Assembly (NCBI RefSeq): GCF_002018875.1
Contig: NZ_MVOL01000009.1
Coordinates: 62,001-126,000 of the forward strand
Direction of reading: 5' to 3'
DNA: 64,000 nucleotides
Origin: Pseudomonas sp. MF4836
GTDB lineage: Bacteria > Pseudomonadota > Gammaproteobacteria > Pseudomonadales > Pseudomonadaceae
The notes under the pieces were generated by a model. It was not told the DNA's origin. It did not search any database and saw only the letters and a list, made by a program, of their open reading frames with translations. This document shows positions 1 through 8,924 of the stretch, one piece after another; the first letter of the stretch is position 1; the number at the start of each line of letters is the position of its first letter. Made by a program: the position numbers and the translations under genes.

Positions 1-142
1 GCAGTTGTTCCCACAACTCAGCGGCTCCGGGAAACTCGGTGCCGTCCTGCGGCCCCATATCGTCAGGGTCGTAGCGGCTCAGACAACCCTCGCCCAAGGT
101 GGCGGGAGCCTTGGATGTGGCTTTATCCAGTGGATCGTTCAT
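1..142 (-). CDS. Hypothetical protein, N-terminal fragment (cut by window edge)
   Basis: Reading leftwards from an ATG at 142, an open frame runs 47 codons off the window edge. It begins MNDPLDKATSKAP and is rich in acidic and small residues (SRYDPDDMGPQDGTEF). It lies downstream of purU on the same strand, 65 bases after its stop, so it may be co-transcribed with it. No domain can be recognised from this soluble-looking fragment. It is probably a real gene because the frame is open and begins with a normal ATG, but the product is unknown. Confidence 0.5.
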   Translation of the reverse strand, partial: MNDPLDKATSKAPATLGEGCLSRYDPDDMGPQDGTEFPGAAELWEQL

Positions 143-207
143 CGGCCCGACCTCGCTACGACGATGCGGGGGGCCTGACATGTAACGCCCGGCCCCACCC
201 TTCTCAA

Positions 208-1056
208 TCAGAACACCACGGTCTTGTTGCCATGCACCAGGACCCGGTCTTCCAGGTGATAACGCAGGCCACGGGCCAGGACCATCTTCTCGACGTCACG
301 GCCGAAACGCACCATGTCTTCAATGCTGTCGCTGTGGCTGACGCGCACCACGTCCTGCTCGATGATCGGGCCGGCATCCAGCTCTTCGGTCACGTAGTGA
401 CAGGTCGCACCGATCAACTTGACCCCGCGCAGCGACGCCTGGTGGTAGGGTTTGGCACCGACGAAGGACGGCAGGAAGCTGTGGTGAATGTTGATCACTT
501 TGTGCGCGTACTCGCTGCACAGGGATGGCGGCAGGATTTGCATGTAGCGCGCCAAGACCACCACTTCTGCATCGTGATGCTTGACCAGGCGCGAGACTTC
601 GGCGAAAGCCGGTTGCTTGTCCTGTGGATTGACCGGTACGTGGTAATAAGGAATGCCGTGCCACTCGACCATGCTGCGCAGGTCGTCATGGTTGGAGATC
701 ACGCAGGAGATCTCGCAATCAAGCTCGTCGCTATGCCAGCGATGCAGCAAGTCCGCCAGGCAATGGGACTCACGGCTGGCCATCAACACCACGCGCTTCT
801 TCTGTGCGGTGTCGGTGATGCGCCAGTCCATCGAGAACTCTTCGGCAATCGGCTTGAACGCCTCGCGCAATGCTTCGATACCAAAGGGCAACGAATCGGC
901 ACGAATCTCGTGACGCATGAAGAACCAGCCACTGAGGTTGTCCGAGTGGTGGCTCGCTTCGGTGATCCAGCCGTTATGGGAGGCCAGAAAGTTACTGACT
1001 TTGGCGACAATGCCAACGCGGTCCGGGCAAGAAATCACCAACCGAAAAGTGCGCAT
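208..1056 (-). CDS. purU: Formyltetrahydrofolate deformylase PurU
   Basis: Hydrolyses 10-formyl-tetrahydrofolate to formate and tetrahydrofolate, balancing one-carbon pools and feeding formate to purine synthesis. The 282-residue protein has an N-terminal ACT domain (RTFRLVISCPDRVGIVAKVSNF, about residues 2-80) and a formyltransferase-fold catalytic domain (about 90-280). The catalytic domain carries HHSFLPSFVGAKPYHQA and the LDAGPIIEQD segment with the catalytic Asp. Length and order match the family. The start at 1056 is chosen over an upstream ATG at 1101 because GGAG lies about 10 bases ahead and PurU proteins begin directly with the ACT strand. It is transcribed divergently from mvaT, and the same arrangement is known around P. 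aeruginosa mvaT. Confidence 0.95.
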   Translation of the reverse strand: MRTFRLVISCPDRVGIVAKVSNFLASHNGWITEASHHSDNLSGWFFMRHEIRADSLPFGIEALREAFKPIAEEFSMDWRITDTAQKKRVVLMASRESHCLADLLHRWHSDELDCEISCVISNHDDLRSMVEWHGIPYYHVPVNPQDKQPAFAEVSRLVKHHDAEVVVLARYMQILPPSLCSEYAHKVINIHHSFLPSFVGAKPYHQASLRGVKLIGATCHYVTEELDAGPIIEQDVVRVSHSDSIEDMVRFGRDVEKMVLARGLRYHLEDRVLVHGNKTVVF

Positions 1057-1402
1057 GAGGGGGAAACTCCAGAACTTCGCAAAGGCCGCCATTCTAGCCA
1101 TTACGCGGCAAAACTGCAGTATCCGTTACGCCTCAATCGTCTCCAGGCACCGCCGGGCTCACTAACACCCTGGAAAAACTGACTGCCGGGTTCTGTCACA
1201 GACCTAGTTGCAAATAGTCGGTGACTGAGTTTGTGAATATCTGTGAGAGGCCCATCACCGTATTTAACTGCACGGCTTTTTTTTCGAGCCGACACTTTAA
1301 ACAAATTAAACAAAAGCCCTCTTTAATGTTTACTTGCTGAAACTGCCTGACTATTATTACGACACTGTACCCCGCCACTCGCGCCCAAATAAGGTAGTTT
1401 CC
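1057..1402. other. Divergent purU-mvaT intergenic region
   Basis: This 346-base gap must hold the promoters of both purU (leftward) and mvaT (rightward). The half next to mvaT (about 1255-1370) is clearly richer in A and T than the rest of the window. It includes a short dyad CGGCT/AGCCG at 1273-1291 around a T-tract, and ATTAAACAAAAG-type stretches. AT-rich DNA is the known target of MvaT-type silencers, so autoregulation is plausible but is inferred only. I see no convincing small gene here. Confidence 0.5.
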
Positions 1403-1777
1403 ATGTCCCTGATCAACGAATACCGTGCCACAGAAGAAGCCATCAAAGAGCTCCAGGCCCGTTTGAAGAATCTGTCCCAAGACGACAAACTGCAAACCGA
1501 ACTGGAATTTGAAGGCAAACTGCGCACCCTGATGGGCGAGTACTCCAAGTCGCTGCGTGACATCATCGCCCTGCTCGACCCAGAGTCCAAAGTTAAAGCG
1601 CCACGCGCTGCTGTAAAAACTACCGGCACCAAACGTGCTCGCAAAGTTAAACAGTACAAAAACCCGCACAACGGCGAAGTCATCGAAACCAAAGGTGGCA
1701 ACCACAAGACCCTGAAAGAGTGGAAAGCCAAGTGGGGCGGCGACGTAGTTGAAGGCTGGGCAACCCTGCTGGGTTAA
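1403..1777 (+). CDS. mvaT: H-NS-family nucleoid protein / xenogeneic silencer MvaT
   Basis: MvaT binds AT-rich DNA and silences horizontally acquired and virulence-type genes in Pseudomonas. The 124-residue product begins MSLINEYRATEEAIKEL. Its N-terminal half (1-60) is an amphipathic coiled-coil oligomerisation region. A basic linker (TGTKRARKVKQYKNP) follows, then the C-terminal DNA-binding domain with GNHKTLKEWKAKWG, the part that inserts into the AT minor groove. ATG at 1403 is used, as in other MvaT proteins; an upstream in-frame start would add 23 unrelated residues. Length equals the family norm. A hairpin terminator follows directly. Confidence 0.96.
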   Translation: MSLINEYRATEEAIKELQARLKNLSQDDKLQTELEFEGKLRTLMGEYSKSLRDIIALLDPESKVKAPRAAVKTTGTKRARKVKQYKNPHNGEVIETKGGNHKTLKEWKAKWGGDVVEGWATLLG

Positions 1778-1813
1778 GCCATAGCGCCGGCACCAGAAAT
1801 TGGTGACCCGTAG

Positions 1814-1842
1814 AAAAAACGCCAGTCAGCTGGCGTTTTTTT
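1814..1842. terminator. Rho-independent terminator, probably bidirectional
   Basis: Hairpin AAAAAACGCCAG-tcag-CTGGCGTTTTTT lies between the convergent mvaT and sbcB genes. A-tract and T-tract on opposite sides suit termination from both directions. Confidence 0.9.
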
Positions 1843-1879
1843 ATTCCTGGAATTTAACCCGGGTGCGCAGTAAGCCCGT

Positions 1880-3307
1880 TCAAATACCCAGCCGGACGCT
1901 TAATGAACGCGCATAATCCTGCCATTCATTGAGTACCGCTTTCTGCGCCGGCGTGGCGTTTAATAAGGACTGTGCACAGGCCGCGTTAAAAGCCTCAAGG
2001 GTATTGGGCGCCCCGTATTTCGGGTCGAGTAGGCGCTGCTGACAAAATGTTTTCCAGTGCTCTTGCTCTTGCTTATTCAATGTCTCGATGAAGTTGCGCG
2101 CTCGGTAACGGAATAATAATTCCGGCAGGCGTCCATCATCGAATGGCCAATGCGCTTGAGCCAAATCGACAGGGTCGGCCAGGCGTACTTGCTCGCACAG
2201 TCGACGATCACGATCACCAATAAACCCGTCGTATAACTGCTGCTCCGGATCCTCTGTGGCCGCAAAGTCTTCAGTTGCATAGATCGCCTGAAGTTTCTCC
2301 CGCCAAACTTCCTGGCCCGCGCTCAGCTGCTGCGCGCGCACCTGATAAAGCTCCATGTCCAGTTGCAGGCGCTGCTGGTCCTGTGGGCGCAATACATTCA
2401 GTGGCGCCACCACCGGACAGCGGTTGATATGAATAAGCTTGAGTGGCACCGGCAACTCGCCCTCCTCCAACTCGTCACGGCGGGTGTACAAGCGCTGGCG
2501 CAATGACTCCGCATCCTGGTCAAGCAACCCCTGGGGATCGAGGTGCAGGTCACAGACAATCAGCGCATTGCGATTGCGCGGGTGCCAGGCCAGGGGCAGC
2601 ACCACGCCGAGGTAACTGCGCGCCGCCGAGAACCGCCCGGAAATATGCACCATCGGCTGCAGCAGGCGGATCTGGTCCATCACCCGTTGCTTGCTGCGCA
2701 GTTGAAACAGCCAGTCAAACAGCTTGGGCTGCTTCTCGCGGATCAGCCGCCCCAGAGCGATGGTGGCGCGCACATCGGAGAGTGCGTCGTGGGCCTGGCC
2801 ATGGTCGATGCCGTTGGCAGCGGTCAGACGCTCGAGCTTGAGGCTCACCCGCCCTTCTTCCTCGGGCCAGACGATGCCTTGCGGACGCAAGGCATAGGCC
2901 GCACGCGCCACATCGATCAGATCCCAGCGGCTGTTGCCGCCCTGCCACTCGCGGGCGTACGGGTCGAAGAAGTTGCGGTACAGGCTGTAGCGGGTCATCT
3001 CGTCGTCGAAACGCAAGGTGTTGTAGCCCGAGCCACAGGTGCCGGGCTGGGCCAGCTGGGCATGGACCCGAGTCATGAAATCGGCTTCGCTCAACCCCTC
3101 TGCAGCCAGGCGGCCGGGGGTAATGCCGGTGATCATGCAGGCCGCAGGATGGGGCAGGATATCGTCGCTGGGCTGGCAGTAGAGGTTGACCGCCTCGCCG
3201 ATCTCGTTGAGTTCATGGTCGGTGCGAATACCCGCCACTTGCAGCGGCCGGTCGCAGCGCGGGTTGATGCCAGTGGTTTCGTAGTCGTACCAGAAGATGG
3301 AGGTCAC
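1880..3307 (-). CDS. sbcB: Exodeoxyribonuclease I (SbcB/ExoI)
   Basis: 3'-5' single-strand DNA exonuclease acting in mismatch repair and recombination. The 475-residue protein starts MTSIFWYDYETTGINP, where the DxE of the DEDDh nuclease family is visible (D8, E10). The closing acidic/His motif is HDALSDVRATIALGRLI near residue 165. The remaining two thirds match the ExoI SH3-like and helical extension (ending LSVRLGI). Length agrees with E. coli ExoI (475). It is convergent with mvaT. The usual DEDDh residues seem intact, so activity is expected. Confidence 0.95.
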   Translation of the reverse strand: MTSIFWYDYETTGINPRCDRPLQVAGIRTDHELNEIGEAVNLYCQPSDDILPHPAACMITGITPGRLAAEGLSEADFMTRVHAQLAQPGTCGSGYNTLRFDDEMTRYSLYRNFFDPYAREWQGGNSRWDLIDVARAAYALRPQGIVWPEEEGRVSLKLERLTAANGIDHGQAHDALSDVRATIALGRLIREKQPKLFDWLFQLRSKQRVMDQIRLLQPMVHISGRFSAARSYLGVVLPLAWHPRNRNALIVCDLHLDPQGLLDQDAESLRQRLYTRRDELEEGELPVPLKLIHINRCPVVAPLNVLRPQDQQRLQLDMELYQVRAQQLSAGQEVWREKLQAIYATEDFAATEDPEQQLYDGFIGDRDRRLCEQVRLADPVDLAQAHWPFDDGRLPELLFRYRARNFIETLNKQEQEHWKTFCQQRLLDPKYGAPNTLEAFNAACAQSLLNATPAQKAVLNEWQDYARSLSVRLGI

Positions 3308-3489
3308 GGGCTGTTCCTGAACTGAAGACCGGCAAAGTCTAGGCGCTAGGCAGCCGCCGCGGCCAGCGATCTTGCACCAGATCGGTTACCCGATGCGTCA
3401 TCGCGACAGTTAGTGATGTCGTTTGCCCCCCCGACACTGCTAGCATCTGCCCTGGATTTTTTCTCAACCAGGCCAGCCACTCGTTGCCC

Positions 3490-4215
3490 ATGCCCGAGAC
3501 CACAGCACTGCCACGGAAAGCACCGCTGCACCCGCCACTGGATACGCGGTACCAGGTCGAGACGCCGGAAGGCATCGACTTGCCGCTGCGCCCGGCCGGG
3601 TTGATGTCGCGCGCCATGGCCTTTGCCATCGACCTGGGGTTTCGCGGGGCGATCCTCGGTGTGCTGTTCATTGCCCTGGCGTTTCTCGGCAAGCTGGGCA
3701 TGGGCCTGGGTTCGCTCCTGCTGTTCCTGATCAGTTGGTGGTACATGGTGCTGTTCGAGGTGCTCAACCAGGGTCGCTCGCCCGGCAAGATGCTAATGGG
3801 GCTCAGGGTCGTGCAGGATGACGGCACGCCCATCGGCTGGGGCCCGTCCCTGACCCGCAACCTGTTGCGGTTTGCCGACATGTTGCCATTCGGCTATTTC
3901 CTCGGCGCCATCAGTTGCCTGCAGCACCCGACCTTCAAGCGTCTCGGCGACCTGGCCGCCGGCACCCTGGTGATCTATCGCGAGCGCACCCTGGACCGCC
4001 CGGCATTGCCCGAGGCTGAACCCAGACGCGCACCTTTCGCCCTCAAGCTCGATGAGCAGCGGGCAATCCTCGGTTTCGCCGAACGCCAGAGCCAACTGTC
4101 GGCAGAACGAATCGACGAGCTGGCGGCGATTCTCGCCCAGCCCCTGCAGGTTCCCATTAACCAGGCCAAGGCCGAGCTCAACGGCATCGCCCGTGGCTTT
4201 TTGGGGCCGACATGA
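3490..4215 (+). CDS. RDD-family membrane protein, first gene of MoxR operon
   Basis: A 241-residue integral membrane protein. The RDD domain (about 35-155) has FAIDLGFRGAIL in its first helix, a second helix pair, and the hallmark RSPGKMLMGLRVV loop, then LKRLGDLAAGTLVIYRE-like residues (FKRLGDLAAGTLVIY). The C-terminal 90 residues are soluble and charged. The ATG at 3490 is preferred to a TTG two codons upstream. The stop overlaps the start of the next gene by 4 bases (ATGA), so the two are translationally coupled. RDD proteins are often linked to transport, but the function here is unknown. Context places it in a six-gene MoxR/vWA envelope operon. Confidence 0.88.
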   Translation: MPETTALPRKAPLHPPLDTRYQVETPEGIDLPLRPAGLMSRAMAFAIDLGFRGAILGVLFIALAFLGKLGMGLGSLLLFLISWWYMVLFEVLNQGRSPGKMLMGLRVVQDDGTPIGWGPSLTRNLLRFADMLPFGYFLGAISCLQHPTFKRLGDLAAGTLVIYRERTLDRPALPEAEPRRAPFALKLDEQRAILGFAERQSQLSAERIDELAAILAQPLQVPINQAKAELNGIARGFLGPT

Positions 4216-5192
4216 AGCAAAGCCTGTTCGAAAGTCGCCATCAACCCGAGTGGCAGCGTTTCAGCCAACTGCTGGAGCAACTGGAGCGCCGCCAGGCCAA
4301 GGCCGAAGACTGCCTGAGTTTCCCCCAGGACTACCGCCGCTTGTGCCAACACCTGGCGTTGGCCCAAGAGCGCGGCTACAGCAGCTACCTGATCGACCCG
4401 CTGCAACAATTGGCGCTGCGCGGCCATCAACAGCTGTACCGGCAACGCACGCCTTTGAGCGCCAAGGTGCTGGGTTTCGTACTCGCCGGGTTTCCACGCC
4501 TGGTGCGCGAACAATGGCGCTTCGTGCTGGCTGCCGGCCTGCTGTTCTTCGGCAGCCTGCTGGGCTTCGGCCTGCTGGTCTATCTGTTTCCCGACCTGGT
4601 CTACAGCCTGGTAAGCCCGGAGCAGGTGGGCGCCATGCAGAGCATGTACGACCCCGACTCCAGCCGCCTGGGCCGAGATGCCGCGCGCGCCTCAAGTGAA
4701 GACTGGGTGATGTTCGGCTACTACATCATGAACAACATCGGCATTGCCTTTCAGACCTTCGCCAGCGGGCTGCTGTTCGGCCTGGGCAGCGTGTTCTTCC
4801 TGTTCTTCAACGGTTTGATGATTGGCGCCATTGCCGGCCACCTGACGCAAATCGGCTCCGGGCAGACCTTCTGGTCGTTTGTCATCGGCCATGGTGCCTT
4901 CGAGCTCACGGCCATTGCCCTGGCCGGCGCGGCAGGCCTGCAACTGGGCTGGGCGCTGATCGCCCCCGGGCGCCTGCCCCGGGGCGAAGCGCTGCTGCAA
5001 GCCTCGCGCAAGAGCGTGCAACTGGTCTGTGGAGTGATGCTGTTTTTATTGATCGCCGCCTTTATTGAAGCCTATTGGTCCTCCCTGACCTGGCCCGCGC
5101 CCTGGATCAAATACCTGGTGGGCGCAGCCCTGTGGGCGCTGGTGGCGCTTTATCTGATTTTTGCCGGACGTACCGCCCATGCGCCTGAGTGA
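4212..5192 (+). CDS. SpoIIM-family (stage II sporulation protein M-like) membrane protein
   Basis: A 326-residue protein with a soluble helical N-terminus (1-100) followed by about five membrane segments, including FVLAAGLLFFGSLLGFGLLVYLF and LVGAALWALVALYLIFAG. The GHGAFELTAIALAGAAGL segment is the conserved core of the SpoIIM/DUF95 family. Pseudomonas does not sporulate, so the name is historical. The gene overlaps the RDD gene by 4 bases and the next gene by 14. Within MoxR operons such proteins are thought to form a membrane platform, but no biochemical role is established that I know of. Confidence 0.88.
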   Translation: MKQSLFESRHQPEWQRFSQLLEQLERRQAKAEDCLSFPQDYRRLCQHLALAQERGYSSYLIDPLQQLALRGHQQLYRQRTPLSAKVLGFVLAGFPRLVREQWRFVLAAGLLFFGSLLGFGLLVYLFPDLVYSLVSPEQVGAMQSMYDPDSSRLGRDAARASSEDWVMFGYYIMNNIGIAFQTFASGLLFGLGSVFFLFFNGLMIGAIAGHLTQIGSGQTFWSFVIGHGAFELTAIALAGAAGLQLGWALIAPGRLPRGEALLQASRKSVQLVCGVMLFLLIAAFIEAYWSSLTWPAPWIKYLVGAALWALVALYLIFAGRTAHAPE

Positions 5193-6720
5193 CTCAAGTG
5201 TGGCGATCCGCCCGCGCACGCCCTGGGAAGCCATGGACCTGGGCGTGCTGCTGAGCCAGCAGCATCGTCGGCTGCTGATGACCAGTTGGGCCATCGTCAC
5301 CCTGCCGGTCTTTGCCTTGCTCAGCCTGCTGCTGTGGCAGTCGCCCTCATGGGCCCTGCTGCTGTTCTGGTGGTTGAAACCGGCCTTCGACCGGCTGCCG
5401 CTGTTTATTCTGTCCAAGGCCCTGTTCGGCGAGACTCCAACCCTGGGCCAGGCGCTGCGCCAATGGCCGCGCCTGCTCAAGCCACAACTGCTGGCGAGCC
5501 TGACCTGGCGCCGCCTGAGCATGAGCCGCAGTTTCGTGATGCCGGTGGTGCAGCTCGAAGGCCTGAGCGGTGATGCGCGCCAGCAACGACTCAACGTTCT
5601 GCTGCAAAAAAATGCCGGCGCCGCACGCTGGCTGACCCTGATCGGTGTACACCTTGAAGGCGCGCTGTGGATCGGCCTGATGGTGCTGTTCTACCTGATG
5701 CTGCCGCAGCAGATCGAACTCGACTGGGACTGGCAGAAAACCCTGGTCGCGGCCGCCCAGCACGACTGGCTATGGCTGGAGCACCTGACCAATGCCTTCT
5801 ACGCGCTGGTGCTGATTGCCTGGGAACCGATCTACGTCGCCTGCGGTTTCAGCCTTTATCTCAACCGCCGTACCGAGCTGGAGGCCTGGGACCTGGAGCT
5901 GGTGTTCCGCCGCCTGCGCCAACGTCTGAGCAGCGTGGCGGCGCTGCTGTTGCTGGTGGGCCTGACGCTGGTCCCGCTGCATCAAGAAGTCTGGGCCGCC
6001 GCAGAGGTCGACCCCTCGACCCACCTGCGCCTGCGCAACCAGGCGCTGAACAGCCAGGCGTCAAAAGATGGCATCCAGGCAATCCTGGAAAAACCGCCGT
6101 TCAAGAATCCGGAATCGGTGACCCGCTACCGCTTCGGCGACGAACCCAAGCCAGGCACCCAGTCGGGCAAACCGCCAAGCTGGTTGAAGAAGCTGCTGGG
6201 TAACCTGGACGGCGGCACCTTCGCCAGCATTGCCAAGGGGCTGGAAGTCTTCCTCTGGGCCGTGGTCCTGGGCACGATCGCCCTGGTGATCTGGCGCTAC
6301 CGCGAGTGGTTGCAAGCGTTTGTCAGCCGGCGCCCCCAGCCACGAAAAAAAATCCCGAGGCCCCAGCCGACCCAGTTGTTCGGGCTGGATGTCGCCAGCG
6401 AAACCCTGCCCGAAGACATCGCCGCCAATGCCGCACGGCTGTGGCAGAGCCAGCCACGGGAAGCCCTGGGCCTGCTGTACCGGGCCCTGCTCAACCGCTT
6501 GTTGCATGACTACCAGTTGCCACTCAAGGCCGCCGACACTGAAGGCCAGGTCCTGGAACGGATCCGGGGCTTGCAGCAACCGGCCCTGCTGGCGTTCAGC
6601 AGCAGCCTGACCCAACACTGGCAAAACCTCGCCTATGGCCACCGACTGCCGGCGGCGCACCTGCAACAGGAACTGTGCGACGCCTGGCGGGCGCTGTTCG
6701 AGCCGCAGGTGCGACCATGA
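5179..6720 (+). CDS. DUF4129 domain membrane protein
   Basis: A 513-residue protein. The N-terminal half carries several hydrophobic helices (VTLPVFALLSLLLW, WIGLMVLFYLMLP, VAALLLLVGLTLVPL). A periplasmic-looking stretch of about 100 residues follows (VDPSTHLRLRNQALNSQ), then another helix (VFLWAVVLGTIALVIWRY) and a C-terminal cytosolic DUF4129 domain (about 415-510; AARLWQSQPREALGLLYRALL). ATG at 5179 overlaps the SpoIIM-like gene by 14 bases; an upstream TTG is less likely. The stop overlaps the next ATG (ATGA). DUF4129 is commonly found beside MoxR ATPases and vWA proteins; its role is unknown. Confidence 0.88.
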   Translation: MRLSDSSVAIRPRTPWEAMDLGVLLSQQHRRLLMTSWAIVTLPVFALLSLLLWQSPSWALLLFWWLKPAFDRLPLFILSKALFGETPTLGQALRQWPRLLKPQLLASLTWRRLSMSRSFVMPVVQLEGLSGDARQQRLNVLLQKNAGAARWLTLIGVHLEGALWIGLMVLFYLMLPQQIELDWDWQKTLVAAAQHDWLWLEHLTNAFYALVLIAWEPIYVACGFSLYLNRRTELEAWDLELVFRRLRQRLSSVAALLLLVGLTLVPLHQEVWAAAEVDPSTHLRLRNQALNSQASKDGIQAILEKPPFKNPESVTRYRFGDEPKPGTQSGKPPSWLKKLLGNLDGGTFASIAKGLEVFLWAVVLGTIALVIWRYREWLQAFVSRRPQPRKKIPRPQPTQLFGLDVASETLPEDIAANAARLWQSQPREALGLLYRALLNRLLHDYQLPLKAADTEGQVLERIRGLQQPALLAFSSSLTQHWQNLAYGHRLPAAHLQQELCDAWRALFEPQVRP

Positions 6721-7889
6721 AGCGTGGCTTGCCGTGGGCCCTGGGCCTGGTGCTGTGCGTACTGGTCGCCGGGGTCGCTTACGTCATTTTTCGCAACGCA
6801 GTGCCCTACCAGGAAGTCATCGACCACGGTCCCTCCCCCGAGGCCCTGGCCAACCCTTACCTGGCCGCCGAGCAGTTTCTGCAGCAGCGCGGACTCAAGG
6901 TCCAGCACGCCGATGGCCTGGAAATTCTGCCGACCCTGGAGTCCCACGGCCAAACCCTGCTGATGCTGGGGGAGCGCTCGAACATGACCCCACGCCAGGT
7001 TCGCCAGGTGCTGAACTGGACCCGCGCCGGCGGGCGCCTGGTGCTGGTCGCCGAGGCGCTGTGGGACGAAAAAACCGAAAAAAGCGGCGACCTGCTGCTG
7101 GACCGGCTGCGAATTCATCAATTTATGAGCGCCGACCAGGAACACCCGCCGCAGCCGCAGGAACCTGAAGAAAAAGAAGACTTCCCGAAGTTGACCAAGC
7201 TGTACCTGGAAGATGAAAAGGCGCCGGCCTACTTCAGCTTCGACAATGACTTTGATCTCGATGACCCCCACGACCTGGCGCGATCCTGGGCCAACAGCGG
7301 CGTCGCCACCCACATGATGCAACTGTCCTACGGCAGCGGCACGGTGACGGTGCTGACGGACGCCGAAATCTGGAAAAACACCCAGATCGGCCGTTACGAC
7401 AACGCCTGGCTGCTGTGGTATTTGAGCACCGACAGCACCGTCACCCTGTTATTCGACACCCACCACGACGGTCTCTGGCAGCTACTGCTGCGGTACTTCC
7501 CCCAAGCCCTGGTGGCCCTGGCAGCGTTGATCGGCCTCTGGCTGTGGCATGTCGGCGTACGCCACGGCCCGCTGCTGGCGCCTCCGCCCAAGGCGCGGCG
7601 CCAGTTGCGCGAACACCTGCGCGCCAGCGCCGACTTCCTGTTGCGCCATGGCGGCCAAGGCGCCCTGCTCAAGGCCCTGCGCCTGGACATCCAGCGCCGC
7701 GCCCGTCGCCGGCACCCGGGGTTTGAACGCCTCGACACCGAACAACAGTGCCAGGTGCTCGCGCGCCTGACCCAGCAACCCATCGATGCCATCAGCCAGG
7801 CGCTGCCGTCAGGCAGCGGGCAGCGCCACTCCAGCGCCGATTTCAGCCGCCTGGTCGCCCACCTGCAAACTCTCAGGAATGCCCTATGA
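6717..7889 (+). CDS. DUF4350 domain-containing membrane protein
   Basis: A 390-residue protein with an N-terminal anchor (LPWALGLVLCVLVAGVAYVIF). Its extracytoplasmic DUF4350 domain (about 35-230) resembles the type I glutamine amidotransferase-like/GldG fold (LLMLGERSNMTPRQVRQVLNW, GGRLVLVAEALWDE). A second helix near residue 265 (ALVALAALIGLWLWHVGV) and a basic cytosolic tail of about 110 residues follow. It starts inside the stop of the preceding gene (ATGA at 6717) and ends the same way. The acidic, proline-rich insertion near 140-160 (HPPQPQEPEEKEDF) looks like a flexible linker. The function is not known, but co-translation argues for a stoichiometric partner of the MoxR complex. Confidence 0.86.
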   Translation: MKRGLPWALGLVLCVLVAGVAYVIFRNAVPYQEVIDHGPSPEALANPYLAAEQFLQQRGLKVQHADGLEILPTLESHGQTLLMLGERSNMTPRQVRQVLNWTRAGGRLVLVAEALWDEKTEKSGDLLLDRLRIHQFMSADQEHPPQPQEPEEKEDFPKLTKLYLEDEKAPAYFSFDNDFDLDDPHDLARSWANSGVATHMMQLSYGSGTVTVLTDAEIWKNTQIGRYDNAWLLWYLSTDSTVTLLFDTHHDGLWQLLLRYFPQALVALAALIGLWLWHVGVRHGPLLAPPPKARRQLREHLRASADFLLRHGGQGALLKALRLDIQRRARRRHPGFERLDTEQQCQVLARLTQQPIDAISQALPSGSGQRHSSADFSRLVAHLQTLRNAL

Positions 7890-8911
7890 GCGAACTTCCC
7901 GAAGACCCGCTTCCATCCACTGACGCCCTCCCTGCCGAACAACATCTGGCCCAACAGCGCCAGCGCGCCAGCCAATTGGCCCAGGCCGTACGCCAGGAAC
8001 TGCAAAAAGTCGTGATCGGCCAGGACGCGGTGATCGACGACGTGCTCACGGCGCTGATTGCCGGCGGCCATGTACTGCTCGAAGGCGTGCCGGGCCTGGG
8101 CAAGACCTTGCTGGTGCGCGCCCTGGCTCGCTGCTTTGGCGGTGAGTTCGCGCGCATCCAGTTCACCCCGGACCTGATGCCCAGCGACGTCACCGGGCAC
8201 GCGGTGTACGACATGCAGACCGAGCAGTTCAAGCTGCGCAAGGGTCCGCTGTTCACCAACCTGTTGCTCGCGGACGAGATCAACCGCGCACCGGCCAAGA
8301 CCCAGGCCGCGCTGCTCGAAGCCATGCAGGAACGCCAGGTCACACTGGAAGGCCAGGCCCTGCCGATCGGTCAGCCGTTCATGGTGCTGGCGACCCAGAA
8401 CCCGATCGAACAGGAAGGCACCTACCCGCTGCCGGAAGCCGAACTGGACCGTTTCATGCTCAAACTGCGCATGGACTACCCAGACGCCGAGCAGGAACTG
8501 GACATGGTGCGCCAGGTCGCCCGTTCGACCCGCGCCGACATGCTGGATGTGCAACCCCTGCGCACCGTATTGCAAGCCAAGGACGTGCTGACCCTGCAAC
8601 GGATTGCCAGCGACCTGCCGCTGGACGAACAGGTGCTCGACTACGCCGTGCGCCTGGCCCGCGCCACCCGTACCTGGCCCGGCTTGACCCTGGGCGCCGG
8701 CCCCCGGGCATCGATTGCCCTGGTCCGCGGCGCGCGGGCGCGAGCGCTGTTGCGTGGTGGCGACTTCGTGATTCCCGACGACGTCAAAGGCTGTGCCCTG
8801 GCGGTGTTGCGCCATCGGGTGCGGATCGCCCCGGAACTGGATATCGAAGGCCTGTCGGTGGAGCAGGTGCTCAAGCAACTGCTCGACCAGATCCCGGCGC
8901 CACGCCTATGA
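7886..8911 (+). CDS. MoxR-family AAA+ ATPase
   Basis: Cytosolic AAA+ ATPase of 341 residues, of the MoxR/RavA group, which act as chaperone-like remodelers of metal- or vWA-containing partners. Walker A is GVPGLGKT (residues 67-74). Walker B is LLLADEINRAP, and the sensor region is ATQNPIEQEGTYPLPEAELDRF-like. The ATG at 7886 overlaps the previous stop, and the stop at 8909-8911 is followed by the DUF58 gene. MoxR plus a DUF58 vWA-like protein is the classical MoxR pair. I infer that this enzyme drives remodeling of the membrane proteins encoded upstream. Confidence 0.95.
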   Translation: MSELPEDPLPSTDALPAEQHLAQQRQRASQLAQAVRQELQKVVIGQDAVIDDVLTALIAGGHVLLEGVPGLGKTLLVRALARCFGGEFARIQFTPDLMPSDVTGHAVYDMQTEQFKLRKGPLFTNLLLADEINRAPAKTQAALLEAMQERQVTLEGQALPIGQPFMVLATQNPIEQEGTYPLPEAELDRFMLKLRMDYPDAEQELDMVRQVARSTRADMLDVQPLRTVLQAKDVLTLQRIASDLPLDEQVLDYAVRLARATRTWPGLTLGAGPRASIALVRGARARALLRGGDFVIPDDVKGCALAVLRHRVRIAPELDIEGLSVEQVLKQLLDQIPAPRL

Positions 8912-8924
8912 GCCATCTGAACCG

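Noticed and set aside
115..1182. 355-codon plus-strand open frame opposite purU
   Set aside because: It is antisense to a clearly conserved PurU protein, has no recognisable domain and no ribosome site; a high-GC shadow frame.
4261..4695. Arg/Gly/Pro-rich minus-strand frame inside the SpoIIM-like gene
   Set aside because: Antisense shadow in a high-GC gene whose sense product is a regular membrane protein.
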